A stretch of 64,000 nucleotides of DNA from Apoda limacodes (Eukaryota > Arthropoda > Insecta > Lepidoptera > Limacodidae), in contig OX291543.1 of NCBI GenBank assembly GCA_946406115.1, forward strand, positions 4,342,501 through 4,406,500, given 5' to 3'. The position numbers were made by a program, and so were the translations under genes. The notes beneath the pieces were generated by a model that was not told where the DNA came from, did not search any database, and saw only the letters and a program-made list of their open reading frames with translations. How positions within the stretch are numbered: position 1 is the stretch's first letter; each line of letters opens with the position of its first letter. This document shows, one piece after another, positions 12,183 through 24,127 of the stretch.

Positions 12183-14159
12183 CAGTTCAGGTAGAAGTAA
12201 AAGAATACGAACGATCTTCACTCCTGAGCAGCTAGAGAGGTTGGAGGCTGAGTTCGAACGGCAACAGTATATGGTGGGCCCAGAACGCCTGTACCTGGCG
12301 CATGCACTGCAGCTGACTGAGGCGCAGGTATGTTTTTCAATCCTTGACGCAAGAAGACAGTTTTAAGTAGCTTTGCAACAATATATCGGTCAATCACCGT
12401 CAATCGATTTTATCGAAGCGAAAACATCGATTATTTTAAATTGGACTTTAGCCATCTTATTCTTTAAATATATTTTACTTAGCACATTGTTTAGTCAATA
12501 AGTACCGTTGCAACGATACATCGGTCCAACTATTCCCTGGAAGAAATGAAATGTCAGAATTCCATTGCAGCATATTGTGTAATGTAATACCTAGAATCAC
12601 TGTTGAGTCCAATAAGTTTATTTGCCGTTTAAGGTCATTTTGTACTTATATTTCTGACATTTGGCATAATAAATTTTAAACACTTAGTGTTTTTCGCATA
12701 AGGAAGTAAGTTAATTGTCGTAAACCATTGAAGAACCTCAGGAAAGCACTACTTATGTTGTGAAAATAACTTTTATTATTTCTGTCAACATTATAAAATA
12801 AAAGAGAAGTGTCATTAGAAAATAATACAATATTACGCAGCTTCTCTAAAAAGAAAGGAACGTAAATTAAAAATAACCAAAAATAGAACCCTAAGGAACT
12901 CCTAATTTTACTTTTGAGCCTTTCGATTTTAATTCATTGATTTGAACCTTCTGCAATCATACTACGATGAGCTCAAGTAAATACCGTAATGACCAAGTTT
13001 TTGTATAAGAGTTGCATGTTGGACGTAGTCGAATGCCTTTGAAAGATTACATAAGATACCAGTGGCATTTTGAGTTTTTTCCCAACAATCAATTATATAT
13101 TGTAGAGGGGCAACCACTGCGTCTGTTGTGGAACGCTCTTTTGTAAAACCAAACTGTTGAGGATGAAGTAATCCATTTAAGTTAAAATGTTTAAGCATAT
13201 GACTAAACATAAGTTTTTCAAAAAATTTGCTTAAGGCAGACAGTATAGAAATTGATCTGAAATTATAGGGAACATGTTTATTTCCTCTTTTAGTAGTGGC
13301 TAAGTGACATGTATTTCATGAAGTCTGGCAATATCCCTTTGTCAAGACCCTTAATAAATATTATGGCTAAGATTGGTGCTGTGATATTTATAATTCCGCT
13401 AAGGACTTTGATTGATATGCCCCATAGGTTAGAAATTTAAATGTCTTTATAATGTCCTCAGAGATAACATGCTCAAATTTAATTATAGTCTCGCATTTAT
13501 TTACACAAGGTACATTTTTATAGTAACTTTTATTGTAATTAAGAAGAATTTATTGTATTAGTGTGTAGACATTTTAGTACAATATTACACATAAGAGTTA
13601 GCGACATCGAGATCTGAATTAATTATGTTTAAATCTACATTAAGTTAATACTAAGCAAACTAAACTAAAAGTAAAAAGCATATAAAAGCAAATTATTGCG
13701 ATTCGGTTAAGCTAAGCGAGCTTTTTCGATGCAATAGTATTTGAAAAATTTACGATATTACGCCGTACCTAAGCAAATTGATTAATGTTGATGACTGAAA
13801 CAAAAACATCTGGCCTGGCTCTGTAAGATCTTTTAGATTTTTATTACACCCTAGTTGGTAGCGTACAGTAACTAGCTTGTAGAAATGTTACTGAATTTAA
13901 ACTCTGGCTAATAAACTCATTTTGTTTGATAGAATCGAATTAGGGTAGAGCTGAAGTAAGACAACAATGATTAGTAGTATGTCTGTTCTATGCATTTTTG
14001 TATAATATTGATTGTCTACGATTCATTATTTGTGCGCAGGTGAAAGTGTGGTTCCAAAACCGTCGAATAAAATGGCGGAAGCATCACCTAGAAGTGACCC
14101 AACAAAGGCTGGCTGTTCTACAGAGACATAGGCCTGAAGACAGAGATGATGACATTTAA
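12183..14159 (+). CDS. NOT/NOTO-class homeobox protein, last two coding exons
   Basis: A homeodomain transcription factor acting in the nucleus. Exon A runs from an acceptor at 12181-12182 (an alternative acceptor ends at 12185) to 12327, followed by GTATGT. Exon B starts at 14040 after GCAG and ends with TAA at 14157-14159. Joined, they give a full homeodomain: [16 protein letters not shown], the [13 protein letters not shown] segment, then LTEAQ | [14 protein letters not shown]. Asn51 and Gln50 of the recognition helix are present. The QQYMVG.ER stretch matches what I know of vertebrate Not proteins (Xnot, floating head), which supports the class. The intron splits homeodomain positions 44/45, a common site. 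The C-terminal tail is short (about 25 residues, acidic, ending EDRDDDI). N-terminal exons were not found. The 1.7 kb intron holds a minus-strand LINE remnant. Confidence 0.88.
12955..13500 (-). mobile_element. LINE reverse transcriptase remnant in the homeobox intron
   Basis: Read on the minus strand from about 13450: a stretch resembling GILPD followed by [28 protein letters not shown] (broken into pieces by one frameshift), then [14 protein letters not shown] and the first catalytic region [12 protein letters not shown], ending at about 12962. These are RT motifs of Jockey-type LINEs. Only about 500 bases survive, without a tail or endonuclease, so it is an old truncated insertion. Confidence 0.7.
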
Positions 14160-15192
14160 AGGACTTTTTTAAATATTTTCGTGTTAAAGACAAAGTTTAA
14201 CTAGTTCGATAAATGTGTTTTTTTATAAACGAAGAACGAAAAAGTGAATTTTGAAGTGGTTAAGTAAATTTAATCCACACTATTTAATATATATTTACGA
14301 AATAAGAATGACAATTTAAGTGTAAAACATGTGATTTAATTGTTATTTGGTAGAATTTTACTTAATGGACATTTTCAAATTAAATAGTAGTTATTAAAAG
14401 TTTAAATATAAAGAAACTGTGGTTAAACTTTTGAAGAAGTCACACTTTAGTGTTATAAAAATATGAGTAAAAGACTTTTGCAATTATATATAAGTACAAA
14501 TAGATTAACTGTCGCGAGAAATCGATTCAAAATATGTAATAATAATCGATTCAAAATGTAAAAACCAGGCCAATTATAAAAATAAAATAAATAAAATTGT
14601 AATCTGAGATTTAAAAACTTGTCTCAAGTTTTTTCCTATCACATCGCAACGAGTGAACTAAACGTATCATTAGCATGGTTTAATGCAGCGAAATTTACGT
14701 ACCTACACTGCGATAACTTGCGAAGTTGAATCTGCTAATCAGCCAGTGCACATTTGCCTATACCTACTGCCTAATTTTGATCTCTATTCGATACATATTG
14801 TAGCTGTATCCCACTATTTTATCTGCGTATAAATGTTATTTTAATTGATAGCTATCATTGAAGTTTATATTGATATCCAAGATGCAGTTTGGCCGTAAAA
14901 AGGCAAAAAACAGAAACACAGACTGACAAAAAAGAAAAACAATTTATAGGCAGGTATAGGTACGTTGTAATGCGTTATAGAGCTATGGGCCATAATTTTT
15001 TTTTATTTTGTTGTTTTTTTTTATTCTTGTACATAATGAAGGCTTTAAACTAGTGTTACATTTTGTTTTTAATTACTGTGATATCGACACCTCACCCCTA
15101 TTTCGCAGGCGACCGCTCCGACCAACCACCAGTGCGCCAGGGTACCGTCAGGGTTCTGTCTAAGTTGCGTGTCGCGTGCCATTTCATTATTG
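14160..15192 (+). other. Homeobox 3' flank, candidate polyadenylation signals
   Basis: The 3' UTR follows the homeobox stop. AATAAA occurs at 14581-14586 with further overlapping copies to 14596, giving a plausible 3' UTR of about 430 bases. No other gene is visible to 15192. Confidence 0.4.
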
Positions 15193-15483
15193 CTTATTTT
15201 TTTTTCTTTATTGAAGGGCTTTGTCATATTTATGACAAAATTACAATTTGTAAGTTTATACGAGTTATATAACAATATATGAGGATGTTATGTAACCATT
15301 ATATAAGAATAATATTTTCAAATATGAGTTTGGCCTCATTTGACTTAGGATTAGCTAAACTACAATTATAAAAACCTACATTCATTGTTATACCTTTTAA
15401 TTGTAGCCTGAGAGGCATGTTTCGCACACATTTCGTCAGGACATGGTAAACATCATCAATCGAGTTTCATTATCTACTTTTTT

Positions 15484-15560
15484 AATTAATAATGCAAACT
15501 TCTTATATGGAATGCAAACTTCTTACATGGAATGATGCAAACTTCTTACATGGAATGTGA
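15484..15560. repeat. Short tandem repeat, about 20-24 bp unit, three copies
   Basis: GCAAACTTCTTATATGGAAT, then GCAAACTTCTTACATGGAAT, then the same unit again after an extra ATG. It lies in the C-terminal part of the decayed LINE and looks like local duplication after its insertion. Confidence 0.7.
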
Positions 15561-16002
15561 CCGGAACGAAGTCTTAATGCCATCACTATGTCCTTTCTAT
15601 TCATAATAAAATTATCAATCTGCTGGTTGCTGGTTGTGGCTGCATTGTTTTGTACCATATGACCTTTTCTTTGGACCTCTTGTCAAAATATACATTTCAT
15701 TGTTCCATACATTAAGATTGTACTAACGGAATACGTTCTGTATAGCAAGGAACGGTTGTTATTAATAGTCCATCGGTTGAAGCTTCTATCGCTAAAGTAT
15801 CTGCTCTATTGCTGCCGATCACATCTTTGTGTGAGTCAATCAACTGAAGTATAACAGTTTTGAATTTAGTTTGCAATTGTCAAAGGAGCTCCAAAATTCT
15901 GTAGGCTATTGGTGTACCTAGAATAGTCGATGTACATCGAGCCAATAACTGCAATGAACTTTTAAAGTCAGATACGATGACAAATTGCTCGAATTCTAAC
16001 AA

Positions 16003-18008
16003 TGTATATATAGTCCATTGAAATGTTACAATTCAAGGGCCCAATATTGCATTTGTTAGAGGACGCAATTTTATTTTTGGAACATGTGTGGGGGGGTCAA
16101 TAGAAGCTTAACATCAAGTTTGAGGGGTCGCCACCCTTGTCATCCGGCCGCCATCTTGGAAACAGGGGTGAAAACACTTTTTTCGCGATATCTCGGAAAC
16201 TATGAGTTACAAAAAATTCGTAAAGACATACTTTGTAGCAAATTATTTTGCCTACAAATATGTTTATATAACTTTTTGGCCTAAATTAAAAATTAAAGAA
16301 GTTATAAGCAAAAAAGTGAGAAATTTTTTATAAAAAATTTCTTTTTTGCTCTATAACTTTTTTTTATACATTTTACAAAAAGATTACTTCAGACCAATCT
16401 TGTAGATGATCTTTTGAGGAAATTTTTTCTTTGTAATTTTTTTTAATTTCATTCATTTAAAACGCTGTTACAGCGCTCCAAAGTTGACCGGGTTCGTCAA
16501 TGCTCATGAGAATCCGGTCGAAACGAAATGTTTAACTTATTTTTGTTTTTTTTTTTTTGTTGTAAATATATTCTTAAAAATTTTTTGTTAAATATGTACA
16601 ACTAATAAGTAATTATTCATTCCTAACTCTTTTCCCCGCCTCTTATGAGGTAGAGTCTGTAGGCGCGTTTCTTTTAAAGTGGTATTCCCAGTAGGCCTAC
16701 TCCACGGACATCTTACTTATAAGGTAATCCTCGACATCATTATATCTTCAAGCACTTATTAGCTAGCTACTCTAATCTACTTTTCTTCGATGGTCTAGGC
16801 TGTGACTCAGAATCTCTAAATCAACGGCAAATGTGAAAGTTCGAGGAATGACAGGAGTTAAAATTGAAGTTATAGTTGGAAGTTCATCTTCGAATTCGTT
16901 TTCTTTCATTAACTTTGACATTTCCATAATGTTGCTGCATGTTTCGCCAGAACAATGGAGGTATACTGTAGAGCATTTCAGGCCTGCTTTTCTGCAGCCA
17001 CACATGATTCCACAGTTTCCTTTGCATCTGCAGAAAATTAATTTCATAAGATCGGGGAGTGCTGGAGGCTTGGAAGCTTGTATTGGCATCCAAATGTTTG
17101 CATGCTTTTTCCAGCCCCAATCTTCAGGATTTTGATATCTTCCGAGCCACGACTGGACCTAGTGATATACTCGGAGACTGTGAAAACGAGCTGCATCTTG
17201 TGTTGGAGGCAGCGATGATAAATTTAATGAATTTTTAGTCACTGTCTTGGCAAATCCTTGGTATCGCAAGCCATCTAGTGAGTCGTCTTTATTACCGCCG
17301 TATAACGCTATGACTATGAAACGTTCGCCAACAAGAGTGAGCAAAGAAAGATCGACTTTCTCACTCAGAAACAGCGCGGTACCACCAGATAATTCAGGAT
17401 GTCACGTAAAAAAAACGCGCCTACAGACTCTACCTCATAGGTGGCGGGGAAAAGAGTTAGGAATGAATAAGTTAATTTGTACGAATTTAACAAAAAATTT
17501 TTAAAAATATATTTACAACAAAAAAAATCAAAAATAAGTTAAACATTTCGTTTCGACCGGATTCTCGTGGGCTTTGACGAACCCGGTCAACTTTGGAGCG
17601 CTGTAACAGCGTTTTAAATGAATGAAATTAAAAAAAAATACCAAGAAAAGAAATTTCCTCAAAAGATCACCTACAAGATTGGTCTGAAGTAATTTTTTTT
17701 GTAAAATGTATAAAAAAAAGGAAAAAACTTCTCACTTTTTTGCTTATGCAAATGCAAAAAGTTATATAAACATATTTGTAGGCAAAACAATTTGCTACAA
17801 ATTATGTCTTACGAATTTTTTGCACGACGCATAGTTTCCGAGATATCGCAAAAAAGTGTTGTCACCCCTTTTTTCAAGATGGCGGTCGGATGGCAAGGGT
17901 GGCGACCCCTCAAACTTGAGGTTAAGCTTCTATTGAACCCCCACACATGTCCCAAAAATAAAATTGCGTCCTCTAACAAATGCAAAGCTCATGTAACATT
18001 TCAATGGA
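16003..18008 (-). mobile_element. 2.0 kb long-inverted-repeat element with a CXC-domain frame
   Basis: Two arms of about 600-660 bases, 16012-16672 and 17411-18008, are reverse complements with roughly 90% identity by eye (for example AGTCCATTGAAATGTTACA at 16012-16030 against TGTAACATTTCAATGGACT at 17992-18010). CTAACAA stands at 15996-16002 and again at 18009-18015, a 7-base target duplication. Collapsing it rejoins the RNase H frame of the host LINE. The core (16673-17410) encodes a minus-strand CXC-domain protein fragment. Long arms with a 7-9 base duplication recall Mutator-like or foldback elements, but no transposase is visible, so the superfamily is open. Confidence 0.75.
16769..17408 (-). 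pseudogene. CXC-type cysteine-rich protein fragment inside the inverted-repeat element
   Basis: One minus-strand frame runs from about 17408 to the stop at 16769-16774, about 210 codons, with a single TAG at 17159-17161. Order: HPELSGGTALFLSEKVD, then a region with ALYGGNKDDSLDGLRY and LPPTQDAARFHSLRVY, the TAG, VQSWLG and EDWGW, and a cysteine cluster (CRCKGNCGIMCGCRKAGLKCS, then HCSGETCSN), like the tesmin/TSO1 CXC pattern. The LPPT..A..HSLRVY..V..W motif followed by a Cys cluster is something I recall from many multi-copy hypothetical proteins of arthropods; no function is known to me. No start Met is visible, and the frame runs into the arm, so it is partial. Confidence 0.6.
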
Positions 18009-18160
18009 CTAACAAGCTTATGCTTTAGCTATAGCTGTGAGTTCTGCTGTCATAATTGAGCATTCCTAATTAATTTGAAATTTCATAGAGTGTTCTGAGA
18101 CTTGGTCATAGAAGCCGCACAAACCCTTTCACAACCTTTTTTGTGTTTTCAGTAATTTTG

Positions 18161-18332
18161 ACGTGACAACGTCTTATAAATTGGTTTGCCGGGTGACACT
18201 TCAAGAAACTGCGTTACGCTCCGCTCACGTTATGCGCTCACAATGAGAGCGAGTGAGAGGCACGCGGCATGGTTAGCCCGCCTAAGAGCGAGAGAGACAG
18301 ACATAAAAAGTGAAAGGCACAAGTTGTCACGT
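18161..18332. mobile_element. MITE with ACGTGACAAC ends, copy 1
   Basis: Begins ACGTGACAAC at 18161-18170 and ends GTTGTCACGT at 18323-18332. The inside includes GTTACGCTCCGCTCACGTTA and GAGCGAGAGAGACAGACAT. A reverse-complement relative is at 49490-49639. No clear target duplication. The open frame across it is incidental. Confidence 0.65.
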
Positions 18333-19350
18333 TACAATGTTAATAATATTACGATTAATAGCAATGGTTTTTTTTTGTTTTTAAATATTGTACTGTCAAA
18401 TATTTCAACTGTGTACTTTTATAGCTACATTTAGATTTATCTATATTGTCTATTTGTACCTAATAGCCTGAGCAATTTCTGACCCATGTATGGAGAGAAA
18501 ACATTTCCATCTGATTGCTGCAATAAATGGGGATGTCTCTAAGTGTTTCGTGAACTAATCTTAGTAGGGTTTCTTCTTTCTATTCCAGTATCGCACATTG
18601 AGTGGATATGCTAATTCTTCTAAAAGGTTTTAAGTTTAATTATTTATAGTAAGCGATTTAGATTTCAACCAAAATTTTGCGCCCAAGTACATTCTTCGTA
18701 TATGTAAAGGGGAATACAAAGTTCACATTCCATTACATGTATAGGAATAGTTTTTATAAAGCCACCAATAACACGTAAAGCTTGATATTGGATTTGATCT
18801 CAATTGCTTAAATGAGTTTGACAGCTGTTATCATATAAGAAACTTGCATGATTATATCATCCCCAATATTTGGTATAATATATATACATATATATAAACG
18901 TCTGAAGTGTTTTGGGTTAACACCCCAGTTAGGACTCGCTAGAACTTTTAAACATATTCAGAAATTTGGCAGATTTTTGTACTAATTCGTTATGTTTATT
19001 CCACCGTAAGCAACGATCCAGCCATAAACCCAGATACTTTACATCATTGACCAGCTGTAGAGGTTGTCTATTTATTTGAAGTTACACTGTTTCTTTAAAT
19101 GGGCTTCTCTTTAATAAAACATTTTTACTTTTAGTGAGAGAAATACTTAAACCTAGTTTTGACAATATTTTGGACATATCGGTTGAAGCTTTCTGAGTCC
19201 CGATTTGATATCGATACATGTTATATACAAAGTAAATATTGTGAAAATTGACCGTTTTTGATATCTTTACCCACAGTTATTGTAGCAACATTAAACAATA
19301 AGGGTGACAATGGATCGCCTCAAGACCGCCTAACCACTACCTAAATAAAA

Positions 19351-20080
19351 TCGCCAAAAACATAATTTATGTGAAATACAGTTCTCTGGTTTGTCCGTTT
19401 ATTATATTATGTTTATACGCTGTTAATATTATGTAAATTTATTTCCGAAGAACGTTTAGTCAAAGAAAATTTATTACTACGTAGTTTAGAGATATACTAT
19501 ACCTACCTGATAAATGATTATTTTGTGTTTCTATGTGTTCTTTGGTTTCAAATCAGATAATTTACATATTAGTAACTATTTCAATTCATAACATAATTTA
19601 GGGTAAATTTAATATTATTAATATACGAGTAGGTATGGTACATTACATAATTTCACTGTCGAGTAAGTACCTATGATATATATAAATTATATTTATATAA
19701 AATTATCTAACAATAAATGGCGTAAATAATTGTTGGTTCGGCATCCTTAAAAAAAACCGGCCAGGTGTGGGTCAGACTCGCGCGCGCGTCGATGGCTCCG
19801 TATCTACCCACTACCATTAACGTAATTTGCAAACATAAGCAAGAGGTGTGCCGCTGAGCCTATCCAATAACTGACTGACCCTGACGTTGCCTTAATTTGC
19901 ATATTGTAAACGGGCGGATATGTTACTGTTTCTCTTAATAATATTAGCTACATGGCGCTGTAACGGTAATTTAAGATGGTAAAGTGTCTCAGGCCCGTAT
20001 CACACTTGGTCGGTTATTATTATTTGTTGTTATGATTTAGAGCTCACACAGACTATAATCACTGCAAGCTTTTAGCTTGT
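19351..20080. other. No gene; short-repeat fragment near 19.76 kb
   Basis: AT-rich. A fragment at about 19757-19805 (CCGGCCAGGTGTGGGTCAGA, CTCGCGCGCG) corresponds to the 5' end of the short repeat family at 24601. Nothing else is recognisable. Confidence 0.45.
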
Positions 20081-20125
20081 ATGTGTTACTGTTTTTTTAC
20101 GATAGAGCAAAAACAACAAAAATTG

Positions 20126-20221
20126 ATGATGAGTAAGAATTACGGATCATGGTCTGTAGCAGACCTGAAGCAAGAGCTCCGGAAGCGCAGCGCGAAAGTT
20201 ACCGGGAAGAAATGTCTACAG
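20126..20221 (+). CDS. Possible first exon encoding a SAP-type motif
   Basis: ATG codons at 20126 and 20129 open a frame MMSKNYGSWSVADLKQELRK followed by RSAKVTGKK, then CLQ and a consensus donor (CAG|GTATGT) at 20222. The spacing W-x-V-x-x-L-x-x-E-L-x-x-R-x-x-x-x-x-G-x-K matches the first helix-turn of SAP DNA-binding motifs. I recall such short N-terminal SAP exons on multi-copy, transposon-like insect genes, so this may be a mobile remnant rather than a host gene. The frame also extends upstream to an ATG at 20081. No downstream exon completing the motif was found. Confidence 0.35.
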
Positions 20222-20495
20222 GTATGTACTTTTTTTACATTAAATGCGGTAAAATACCATATGGCAAAGCCACATAATTATTTATGATGTATAAGCCCTA
20301 CTTTGAATTTGAAACACAGCCAAGTCACTAAGTTTCAGAAAAAAAAAACTCCTTGTTTGGTCAACGCCATCTATCTGAACTTTTAAAACTATTTTTTTTT
20401 TTAATTTTTAGCCGTTGGAAAATCCCTCATTATAAACTTCTTGGATGATACTCACACATGTAGGTAGGTGTGTACTTTGCACAGTGAGGCGCAAA

Positions 20496-20876
20496 TAGGG
20501 TTGCCAGGCGTCCGAATAAAGTCGGACACAGTCAGGCTTTTTGGTTGCGTGTCCGGCCACATAAGACGGTGTCCGGCCTGTCAGGCTTTGGTTAGGATTA
20601 AAATTTTATCTTTTTATATTTGTCATGCTCCGCAGGCCTAAACATTGAATGATTATACATATAATGATAAACAAGACTGATTCATTTAATTTTATTATTG
20701 TTTCATTAGAATATAAGATTTTATGCTAAATAATTAAAAAAATCTTGTTTTACTTTAAAAAGAAAATTGTCGTGTTACACTAAAACTAAAAAATTACAGA
20801 TGTCCGGCCTTTTTTTTCCTAAATGTCCAGCTAAACTGACTGTCCGGCTTTTCAGATTTAAGACCTTGCAACCCTA
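20496..20876. mobile_element. Non-autonomous hAT-like element, 381 bp
   Basis: TAGGGTTGC at 20496-20504 faces GCAACCCTA at 20868-20876. Flanks GGCGCAAA (20488-20495) and TGCGCAAA (20877-20884) match at 7 of 8 bases, the 8-base target duplication typical of hAT elements. The interior repeats GTCCGGC motifs on both sides and codes for nothing. Confidence 0.75.
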
Positions 20877-20884
20877 TGCGCAAA

Positions 20885-23800
20885 GAGTATGTGATCATGC
20901 TATGGCATCTTCATACAAACTTTTCTGTTTAAATATTCCCATACAAACTGGCGCCATCCTGCGTTTATAGTTGAATCATTTTGTGTTCCAAATGCATACT
21001 CTTTTCTGTTTATTTACCATAGATTGCATGCTGTATGCATTTGCTGCTAATAGTAAAGTTTTTGTTGGTACGATATAATTTTTTGCGACTTTTTTGATAA
21101 AATCCTAGCACAAGATCTCTCTAAATCAAAGATAACTTAGACATCTAAATATTCCTTGACTGATGAAAATAATTTCGCATACGTCTATAAGTCGTATTAC
21201 ACATACTAATCTATTCCTATTAATATAATAAATGCGTAAATGTCTTTGTATGTCTGGTTAAAATGACCCTTTATAATATTTTATCGTGATAAAGGACGTG
21301 GACTGTTCATAAAAATGTTAAGTGTAAGTCTGATCAGCAAATTGAGGGTTTGAATTGTTTAATTGAAATCAAAAAATATGGATGTGCTCAATATGTCTGT
21401 GTGTATAATTTCATTTAATATTACTTTGAAACGTTTTCACGGCTTTATGACTAAGCTGATTTTATGTTAAATCCTAAGGAAGTAAAAGCTGCGCTTAAAC
21501 AATTAAGTGATGTCGGATTACGGCACATTTTGGCTGTTACTTGATAAGTAAAAACATTGATGGATTACAATTAGTTGAACAATGTACCTGTGAACAGTAT
21601 TCGTTATTCTTATGTTATTTTTATGCGTATTAAAAAGATATAGCAATAGCCATTCTCGCCCGTCTTAAAGCAGTGCGCGCCACCAGCCATGTTTCTTTGC
21701 TATCCAACTGGACACCCTGTCATTTGATTTCTTAAAGATATTTCTTCTCTTCTTCTTCCGTTATTTCCAATAGTAAGTCGAACTAATTATTGTTGTGATT
21801 TTATAAAGTCAAATTGTAAACGACAAGTTAGATTCTACTTAAAAGTCATTAATTAATTTATTTACATTGCTGTTAAATAAATAAAAACTGGTATTTTTAA
21901 CATTTTGCTTCCTTCATAGTGTTTTTAGTTAGATTCCGATGCATATCGATAATTACTTTTGTAAGGTTTAAACTAAAACACTTCTGTTTCTGATTTTTTA
22001 ATAGGCTCCTAGTGACCTTAAAATAAATAGGCATGGATCAAAATTACACACATAGACCATAATTGGAGTTCTTCACACACATACGTTAATTTGCTCTTAG
22101 TTATTGATTATTATTTAATTCGTAAGGGATTTCGACAAAAAAATCTAATTTCTCATGCAGTGCTGACGATATTTCAAACAAAGCAATTATGACAGTGTAA
22201 AATATGCTATAGAATAGTTAAAAGGGAAATATTTATACTAGTGGAATGTTGTATTCTTAAAATGAATATTTTAAAATTTGTGTATGATTATGGAAATAAA
22301 AATTGTCTTATTTCAAAATAAGTATTTTATTATTTATTACGGTTTATGTCTAAAAAATAACTTCTATTAAATGTAAAAATACTACGTTATTAAAACGAAG
22401 TATCAAGTATAAATTAATTCTGCTTGCGTATACAACGTGTAACGGAATACCACCAAATCCCTTAAAGGGTGTCTGGTACACAAGCATTTAGTAATGGACC
22501 CAAGAGTGAAATCATTAACCTGAAACATCCACAGCTTTTAGAAATTTGGTGAAAGCTTGATAAGAACTTCTCCTTAAACTCAGCTGTGTAGGGGTCGATA
22601 ACCGATCATTTTGTCAAAATTTGTGATGAAATATCCGAATCATTTTTTCTATTTTTACCTACAGGTGATGTCTCTGTGAGGCTAATTTAATAAAAAAAAA
22701 TATTGTTTAAGAGATTGTTCCTTTAACTGTTTATTTTTAAATTGATGAGTGAAATGACAAGAAAATTATTTACAAATAATTTATACATCATAAAATGTTC
22801 TTTATCGCTAAAAAAGACACATGTTTCGTTATTTTAATTTATTAATATGCATTGTCAATTTAGAATATTAGTGCAGACCGGTCTAGTAGTTACTAGCCAC
22901 GTGACATCCAACATGTTAAGATTGTGTATTAATAAATTTTAATTACAATAAAAACTTACTCGATGTCGCTACTGCGATCCTTTGTTCTTTGAAGAACCCG
23001 GACATCAGAAATTGTGCAGGTTGAGAGGGAAGAATTTTCTCTTTCCTGCACATATTCTATCTAAAGGGTTCTGCATAAATAATTACATGTTTTGAAAAGA
23101 TTCAATCAGTTTTTTTTACAGAATATTAATTAAATTAACAATAGTAAAAATAAAGTAATTAAAGGTTTAATAACAACTTATCACAAGGCTCTTGTTTTGG
23201 GTGAAATAATAAAATAATTTCTACTAAACCATATCGCACAATTTTGTACTCATTACACCTAAGCTATTAGGGTAATTGAGTTCATTAAAATTGTCAAAGC
23301 AGTCACTTTTAATGTGAACTTCTAAATTCCATGGACCAGGATTTCATAGAACACTGTTAGCATTTCGGACAAAGTTAATAAAAGAAAAAAACGGTACCCC
23401 AATTTTGCGGAATGTAGGATTCGCGCTAATAACTTGCTCAACGACGATTGGTCAACATATGGTCAACGCCCACCTGGGGCCTGGGTTATTTGGGAATTCT
23501 CGCCAAAACTACCATAAAATTGGGAATTATGATCACTATTAGTAATCACAAGAATTTCACTTTGTTATTTTTGCTAAATAAATAATAGCTACTTCTTAGT
23601 TTTTAAGAGTCGTGTTACAAAAAATGAAACAATAATAATGTCACGTTCCCGTTTACGCTTGTATTCACACATTCATTTTCAGGTAAATCTTATTAAATAA
23701 CTTTTTGCCTGTCCATCGTAATCATGATTTGTAAAAATGAATAGATGGAGATAAAGAAAACAAACTGAAGTACCTCGAAGTACCTTGGTTAGGATTTTGT

Positions 23801-24127
23801 CACCTGTGTAGAGTCGGCACAGATAACAGAATACCTAATAACTAACCGCGCCACAAAAAAAAATTATACCTGATTTCAATAACATCGATCGAATTAAATA
23901 ATATTTATTAGATTTTAGTAGGTTGCTGAGAACACTTTTGAATCGTCGGTACAATCTATTTAACAACGTTAATTTGTGCCGATAAGATTTATAAGACTAA
24001 TTTGTATAATAATGGTTTTCAATTTAAAATACAGCATTGAGATAACACATATCATTATCAGTTTCTTATGAGTTCACATTAACGCCCAAAGTATCGCAGC
24101 TCATTCGTTCTCCTAAAACCAAATCGT
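20885..24127. other. 3.2 kb without a gene
   Basis: AT-rich on the whole, with only scattered short open frames and no recognisable domain, RNA gene or complete transposon. A phrase at about 23925-23950 (GAGAACACTTTTGAATCGTC) recurs at 36612-36640 and, reversed, at about 44447-44472, so a dispersed repeat of unknown type is present. Confidence 0.5.

Larger units (their letters stand above)
15193..19350 (-). mobile_element. Decayed LINE with RNase H domain, split by two later insertions
   Basis: Read on the minus strand. The 5' part (about 19350-18450) holds RT thumb segments such as NDVKYLGLWLDRCLRWNKH in broken frames. The middle has the RNase H domain: MTAELTAIAKA near 18050, then EQFVIVSD near 15970 (catalytic D), and IDSHKDVIGSNRADTLA near 15830-15780, with the conserved NRAD. 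The 3' part carries a DDVYHVLTKC-type C-terminus (about 15430-15470) and ends with CAATAAAG and an A-run at about 15205-15193. It is interrupted by the element 16003-18008 and the MITE 18161-18332. RNase H suggests an I, R1 or LOA type group; clade not settled. Confidence 0.65.

Noticed and set aside
16833..17135. 100-codon plus-strand frame in the inverted-repeat element
   Set aside because: It is the antisense of the CXC-domain frame, which has the recognisable Cys pattern.
18186..18434. 82-codon frame with many Arg and Ser residues
   Set aside because: It lies across a MITE whose sequence recurs reversed at 49.5 kb.
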